23,678 nt of DNA, taken from positions 1-23,678 of the forward strand of contig JBEQBT010000017.1 of assembly GCA_041639705.1 (NCBI GenBank), in the 5' to 3' direction. This document shows positions 20,090 through 23,678 of this stretch, in pieces. The stretch is from JARDZI01 sp041639705. Its GTDB lineage: Bacteria > Bacillota > Clostridia > Clostridiales > Caloramatoraceae. Each line of letters starts with the position of its first letter. Positions within the stretch are counted from its first letter, which is position 1. Under the pieces are notes generated by a model. It worked only from the letters and a program-made list of their open reading frames with translations. It was not told the DNA's origin and did not search any database. Made by a program: the position numbers and the translations under genes.

Positions 20090-21820
20090 CTACTCCTCAT
20101 TAAATTGTTCTTTATATAGCTCATAATACAATTTCTGATTATTTGTTAATTGCTCATGGGTGCCTCTTTCTATTATCCTTCCATGATCCATTACCAAAAT
20201 TAGATCTGCATTCATTATTGCTGAGATTCTATTTGCTATTATTATTCCAGTTCTTTCTTTCAAGTTAGTTTTTAAATTTTTAAGAATTTCCTCCTCAGTT
20301 TTTGTATCAACTGCAGATAATGCATCATCTAGAATTAGTATGGATGGATTTTTTATTATAGCACGAGCGATTGATATTCTCTGCTTTTGACCACCGGAAA
20401 GATTTACACCCCTCTCACCTACAATAGTTTCAAATTTTTCAGGAAATTCCATAATACTATCATAAATCATACTCATTCTTGCTGCATCCTCAATCTCTTC
20501 ATCTGAGTACACATCTTTAAAGAACTTAATGTTTTCCTGAATTGTAGCAGAAAAAAAGAAATTATCCTGGGGTACATATCCTATGTTTTCTCTTAATGTC
20601 TCAAGGGTGAAATCATTTATATCCTTACCATCTATAAATATCTTACCCGGTTCTGCATTATAAAGTTTTAACAGCAAATTCATAAGTGTTGTTTTCCCAC
20701 TTCCAGTCTTGCCTATTATTCCTATTATCTGACCTTTATCAATTTTTAGATTTATATCATTAAGAGCAATTTCTGTAGAATTTAAATAGGTATAATTTAA
20801 ATTTTTAAACTCTATATTTCCCTTTATAACATTTGGTTGAATATCTGTAACTCCATCAGTAATGTCCGGTTTCACTTCAAAAACCTCATTTAGTCTCTTA
20901 AATGAAGCCATACCTCTTTGAAATATATTTATAACACGTCCAATAGATATAATAGGCTGCATTATCATTGTAAGGTATCCATTAAATGCAACAAAATCAC
21001 CTAAAGTAATAACCCCGGTTTTTACAAGACTACTTCCATAGATAAGATTAATCATGAAACTAACTCCAAAGCATACCTTAGTTAAAGGCGAGAGAATTGA
21101 TGATATTCTTGTCATTTTTATATTAGATTCTTTCATTTTATTATTTAATTCTTCAAAATTGAGAACTTCCTTATCCTCTTGGACATATGACTTAATAACT
21201 CTAATACCAGAAATGTTTTCCTGGATCCTACCTGATATGGAAGCAAAATTTTCCTGAACTATTCTAAATCTTTTCCGTATAATTTTGCCAATTTTAAGTA
21301 TTAAAAAGATAATTACTGGTATTGGTAACAAAGATAGTACTGTTAACCTCATATTTACTGACTTTACCATTGCTATTGCTGAGATAGTACTAATACCAAC
21401 CCCATTAACCAATAATGATAACCCTGGACCAAATGCCATCCTTACAGCATTAATATCATTGACTGCATATGCTACTAAATCACCTGTTTTTCTACTATTA
21501 AAGAAATCAACTGACAGCTTTTGAAAATGTTCAAATAGCTTTTGCCTCAAATAGCATTCCAGATTTCTAGCAGTTCCTATTATAAAATAGCGCCAAATAA
21601 ATCTAGTAACAAAGGCAGCAAGAGCAACTAAAAGTAATAAACCAGTATTTATAATAATCTGATGTTCAATAATATTTTTACTATCAAGCTCATCGATTAT
21701 ATTACCCAATATTTTTGGTGATAGAGTTTGGATATATGCACTTAATATCAATACTATAATTCCCATAGTATAATGTGGCCAGTACTTTTTTAAAAAATCC
21801 CCAATAATCCTATTCTTCAT
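20090..21820 (-). CDS. Heterodimeric ABC exporter subunit with degenerate ATP site (BmrC/YheI-like)
   Basis: A 576-residue half-transporter with six N-terminal transmembrane helices and a nucleotide-binding domain: Walker A GKTGSGKT (370-377), Q-loop VPQDNFF, normal signature LSGGQKQ, and Walker B ILILDDA in which the catalytic Glu is Asp (D499). The H-loop His is also replaced: IIANRIS has Asn (about N530, codon AAT). This double loss is the hallmark of the degenerate partner in asymmetric exporters such as BmrC or TM287. Its standard LSGGQ completes the catalytic site formed with the other subunit. ATG 21820 was chosen because GGAGG lies 4 nt upstream; an in-frame TTG at 21856 is improbable. 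It is the first gene of the two-gene operon. Confidence 0.9.
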   Translation of the reverse strand: MKNRIIGDFLKKYWPHYTMGIIVLILSAYIQTLSPKILGNIIDELDSKNIIEHQIIINTGLLLLVALAAFVTRFIWRYFIIGTARNLECYLRQKLFEHFQKLSVDFFNSRKTGDLVAYAVNDINAVRMAFGPGLSLLVNGVGISTISAIAMVKSVNMRLTVLSLLPIPVIIFLILKIGKIIRKRFRIVQENFASISGRIQENISGIRVIKSYVQEDKEVLNFEELNNKMKESNIKMTRISSILSPLTKVCFGVSFMINLIYGSSLVKTGVITLGDFVAFNGYLTMIMQPIISIGRVINIFQRGMASFKRLNEVFEVKPDITDGVTDIQPNVIKGNIEFKNLNYTYLNSTEIALNDINLKIDKGQIIGIIGKTGSGKTTLMNLLLKLYNAEPGKIFIDGKDINDFTLETLRENIGYVPQDNFFFSATIQENIKFFKDVYSDEEIEDAARMSMIYDSIMEFPEKFETIVGERGVNLSGGQKQRISIARAIIKNPSILILDDALSAVDTKTEEEILKNLKTNLKERTGIIIANRISAIMNADLILVMDHGRIIERGTHEQLTNNQKLYYELYKEQFNEE

Positions 21821-21873
21821 CCTACCTCCAGCACCCCTTTTAAGTATTTTCCACAATTTTTATCTACATGAAA

Positions 21874-21902
21874 ATTCTACAACTGGCAAATATATAAGTC
21901 AA
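21874..21902 (-). promoter_or_regulatory. Sigma-A-type promoter of the ABC exporter operon
   Basis: On the minus strand TTGACT (21902-21897), a 17-nt spacer and TAGAAT (21879-21874), about 55 nt before the start codon. A dyad CGTTAAA/TTTAACG (21946-21952 and 21958-21964) lies about 45 nt upstream of the -35 and could be an operator or a weak terminator. Confidence 0.6.
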
Positions 21903-22009
21903 AGGGAATTCTATGCTGTTTTGTGATTTTATAACCCATTATGTCCGTTAAATTATTTTTAACGACCTTTTCCTAAGAACCTTTTTTATTTTTTATTACT
22001 GTATAATGC

Positions 22010-22037
22010 ACTATTCAATTAATCTAAACATATACTA
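22010..22037 (+). promoter_or_regulatory. Possible sporulation (sigma-K-like) promoter of DUF4397 gene
   Basis: AC (22010-22011), a 17-nt spacer and CATATACTA (22029-22037) fit the loose sigma-K consensus AC-N16/17-CATANNNTA, 30 nt before the gene. A TATAAT at 22002-22007 has no matching -35. The consensus is short, so chance is a real alternative. Confidence 0.25.
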
Positions 22038-22067
22038 TTCTGTATAAAATTTTAGAAGGGTGATTGA

Positions 22068-22724
22068 ATGGAAGATAGAGAAAACTATATTTTAAATAAT
22101 CCCTACTATAGAATGGAGCCAATGAATTCTTATGTTAGAATACTGCATGCCTCACCTGATGCTCCTGTAGTCGATATTTATGCAAATGATAAATTGATTG
22201 CAAAAAATCTTTCCTATAGAAATTTTACACCTTACCTAAACATTCCCTCAGGTAATACCAACATTAGGGTTTTTAATGCAGGAAGAAAAATGAACCCACT
22301 TATTAATACTAATATTTTCATACCAGCAAAGTCCATATTCACAATAGCAGCTGCAGGTAAGTCCTCTCAAATAGGCCTTCTTGTTCTTCCTGAACCCATT
22401 AGAACCGTGCCTAGGGATAAGGCATTAATAAGGTTTGCCCATCTTTCTCCTAATGCTCCTAATGTAGATATGGTACTTCCTAATGGAAACAAGCTTTTTA
22501 CTAATGTAGCATACAAGAGCTTTACAGAGTACATTCCAGTTGATGGAGGAACCTATACATTTGATATCAAAGTATCCACCACTTCAAAGGTTATTCTTAC
22601 TGTACCTAATATAAACTTAAAATCAGGCAATATCTATACTATTTATGTAATCGGTCTTGTAACAGCAAAGCCATCTCTTCAGGTTCTTATTCCACTTGAT
22701 GGTAATACCTATTTAAAGTTCTAG
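22068..22724 (+). CDS. DUF4397 domain protein with two repeats
   Basis: A 218-residue protein made of two related DUF4397 units. Unit 1 starts VRILHASPDAPVVDIYAN (23-40) and continues NLSYRNFTPYLNIPSG; unit 2 starts IRFAHLSPNAPNVDMVLPNG (121-140) and continues NVAYKSFTEYIPVDGGTY. Both end in beta-strand pairs (SIFTIAAAGK and IYTIYVIGL). The domain is thought to form a beta-sandwich and usually occurs in surface or exported proteins; here no signal peptide or membrane helix is visible, so the protein would be cytosolic or, in a spore-former, placed in the spore by another route. The molecular function is not known. AGAAGGGTG precedes the ATG. Confidence 0.85.
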   Translation: MEDRENYILNNPYYRMEPMNSYVRILHASPDAPVVDIYANDKLIAKNLSYRNFTPYLNIPSGNTNIRVFNAGRKMNPLINTNIFIPAKSIFTIAAAGKSSQIGLLVLPEPIRTVPRDKALIRFAHLSPNAPNVDMVLPNGNKLFTNVAYKSFTEYIPVDGGTYTFDIKVSTTSKVILTVPNINLKSGNIYTIYVIGLVTAKPSLQVLIPLDGNTYLKF

Positions 22725-22736
22725 AATATAAAAATA

Positions 22737-22766
22737 AAAGGCTGTTGATTAAATCAACAGCCTTTG
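22737..22766 (-). terminator. Bidirectional terminator between DUF4397 and zinc-ribbon genes
   Basis: A 13-bp perfect stem: 22737-22749 with 22753-22765 (AAAGGCTGTTGAT/ATCAACAGCCTTT), loop TAA. On the minus strand it is followed by TTATTTTTATATT, a good U-tract; on the plus strand the tract is short (CCTTTGT). Confidence 0.88.
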
Positions 22767-22780
22767 TAGACTTGCAATAA

Positions 22781-22957
22781 CTATCTTCTGAATCCTCTGT
22801 TATCGTTCTGTCTTCTTTCTGCCTTTCTTGCTCTTCTGCAATCTGGGCATCTCTGTGGTTCGTTTTCAAAACCTTTTTCTTTGTAGAAAGCTTGCTCACC
22901 TTCAGTGAATACAAACTCTTTTTGACAATCCTTGCATACTAATGTCTTATCAGCCAT
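22781..22957 (-). CDS. Small zinc-ribbon protein (58 residues)
   Basis: A short gene that is easily missed. Its product starts MADKTLVCKDCQKEFVF, has two zinc-binding pairs (C8-x2-C11 and C37-x2-C40, the latter in RCPDCRRARK) and a very basic tail RRARKAERRQNDNRGFRR. It matches the pattern of the small probable zinc-ribbon proteins (zf-trcl type) widespread in Clostridia, whose role is unknown; the basic tail suggests nucleic acid binding. The ribosome binding site AGGAGGTG is ideal, 7 nt before the ATG. A sigma-A promoter is at 23069-23097 and a strong terminator follows. A competing 75-codon frame over the same bases on this strand has low-complexity content and no binding site. Confidence 0.92.
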   Translation of the reverse strand: MADKTLVCKDCQKEFVFTEGEQAFYKEKGFENEPQRCPDCRRARKAERRQNDNRGFRR

Positions 22958-23068
22958 TTAAATACACCTCCTATTACTTGGAATTAAGGACTTAACTATT
23001 CAAAGACTCATAATTTCCAAATATAGGAGAATGTGTCTTGATGATGTTAAATCACTTCACTAATGTAT

Positions 23069-23097
23069 ATTGTAACACCCTATGAAATAATTAGCAA
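23069..23097 (-). promoter_or_regulatory. Sigma-A-type promoter of zinc-ribbon gene
   Basis: On the minus strand TTGCTA (23097-23092), a 17-nt spacer and TACAAT (23074-23069), giving a leader of about 105 nt before the ATG at 22957. No gene is seen in the rest of 22958-23220. Confidence 0.55.
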
Positions 23098-23220
23098 TAG
23101 CTTTATTAAATAAATTTATTTACCAATCCTTTAAAACACAATAATAAGTCCACATACACTAGCATAAGCAGAACTTATCCCACCTATAAACCTTCTAATG
23201 AACTTTAATTGTTCCTCTAC

Positions 23221-23678
23221 CTAATCTGCTAATTCAAGAGCCAATTCAACCATTTCCATGAATGTTTTTTCACGTTCCTGTGATGAAGTGCCCTCTCCCG
23301 TTACAATACTATCACTCACAGTTAATATTGCTAATGCATCTACTCCATATTTTGCTGCAATTGTATATAATGCTGCTGTTTCCATTTCAACAGCTAGTAC
23401 CCCAAATTTTGCCCAAAGTATCCAAGCCTCAGGATCATCATTGTAAAAAGTATCCGATGTTAAAACATTTCCAACCTTTATACCAATACTTTTACTTTGT
23501 GCTGCATCATATACTTTTTTTATTAAATTAAAACTTGCAGTTGGGGCATAATCCATGCCACTAAATCGAATTTTATTTATGCCTGAATCAGTAGATGCAC
23601 TCATAGCAAGTATTATATCTCTGATTTTTACATCTTCCTGCACTGAGCCACATGTACCGATTCTAACTAATTTTTTTA
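23221..23678 (-). CDS. deoD: Purine nucleoside phosphorylase DeoD (C-terminal part, 5' end outside window)
   Basis: The frame is open to the window edge (about 152 codons seen); the N-terminal third lies beyond 23678. Visible family features of hexameric DeoD: KKLVRIGTCGSVQEDVKIRD, IILAMSASTDSGINKIRFSGMDYAPTASF, VGNVLTSDTFYNDD, the nucleoside-binding VLAVEMETAALY (VEMETA) and ILTVSDSIVTGEGTSSQERE with the catalytic Asp of the TVSD motif. It cleaves purine (deoxy)ribonucleosides with phosphate to free base and (deoxy)ribose-1-phosphate in the cytosol, for salvage. There is no clear terminator behind it. Confidence 0.93.
   Translation of the reverse strand, partial: KKLVRIGTCGSVQEDVKIRDIILAMSASTDSGINKIRFSGMDYAPTASFNLIKKVYDAAQSKSIGIKVGNVLTSDTFYNDDPEAWILWAKFGVLAVEMETAALYTIAAKYGVDALAILTVSDSIVTGEGTSSQEREKTFMEMVELALELAD

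Noticed and set aside
22687..22914. 75-codon minus-strand frame overlapping the DUF4397 end
   Set aside because: Charged, low-complexity product, no binding site, and it overlaps the terminator and the zinc-ribbon gene in another frame.
23132..23220. Open frame of about 29 codons directly after the deoD TAG, ending in a hydrophobic stretch
   Set aside because: No start codon or binding site of its own, and such a length is expected by chance in AT-rich DNA; readthrough is not supported.
1..23678. CRISPR array, prophage or complete insertion sequence
   Set aside because: No regularly spaced repeats, phage structural genes, integrase or transposase frames were found in the window.

Overview
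The window is an AT-rich stretch of bacterial chromosome. Strong AGGAGG-type ribosome binding sites, intrinsic terminators, the gene families present and a selenocysteine (UGA) codon in a peroxiredoxin point to a low-GC, anaerobic member of the Clostridia. This placement is inferred from gene content and style; no rRNA or other firm marker is present.

Layout. Bases 2-3336 (+) hold a tightly packed three-gene operon that I cannot assign to a known pathway: a phosphoribosyltransferase-like protein (its 5' end lies outside the window), a lactate/malate-dehydrogenase-like Rossmann protein, and a flavodoxin-fold oxidoreductase with a second, degenerate flavodoxin-like half. An ABC-F ATPase gene follows behind a leader with two mutually exclusive stem-loops (3347-3446). 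Next comes a BCP/PrxQ peroxiredoxin (5493-5966) whose catalytic residue is encoded by in-frame TGA, with a bSECIS-like hairpin directly after it. Convergent on the minus strand are an FtsA-like actin-fold ATPase with a long C-terminal extension (6165-8066) and a PuuD-type class I amidotransferase whose nucleophile is Ser instead of Cys (8198-8920). From 9141 to 12761 (+) lie plsY, a small alarmone synthetase, a membrane-anchored M28-peptidase-like protein that has lost its metal ligands, and perR. An orphan sugar-type solute-binding lipoprotein (-) diverges from two FG-GAP-like membrane or lipoproteins (+). After a compact minus-strand unit that looks like a small RNA or 12-codon ORF (16039-16150) come a sirtuin (+), a YtvI/AI-2E-type membrane protein (-), a heterodimeric ABC exporter pair (-), a DUF4397 protein (+), a 58-residue zinc-ribbon protein (-), and the 3' part of deoD (-) running off the window end.

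How the genes relate. Most units are short and separately terminated, so this is mainly a housekeeping mosaic, not one system. PerR and the selenoperoxiredoxin share a peroxide-defence theme, though no operator linking them is visible. The ABC exporter pair forms one functional unit with one canonical and one degenerate ATP site. The least explained items are the 2-3336 operon, the ABC-F leader, the two-copy structured repeat (5354-5417 and 12836-12900) that supplies the stop codon of both genes it follows, the Cys-to-Ser amidotransferase, and the 16039-16150 unit.
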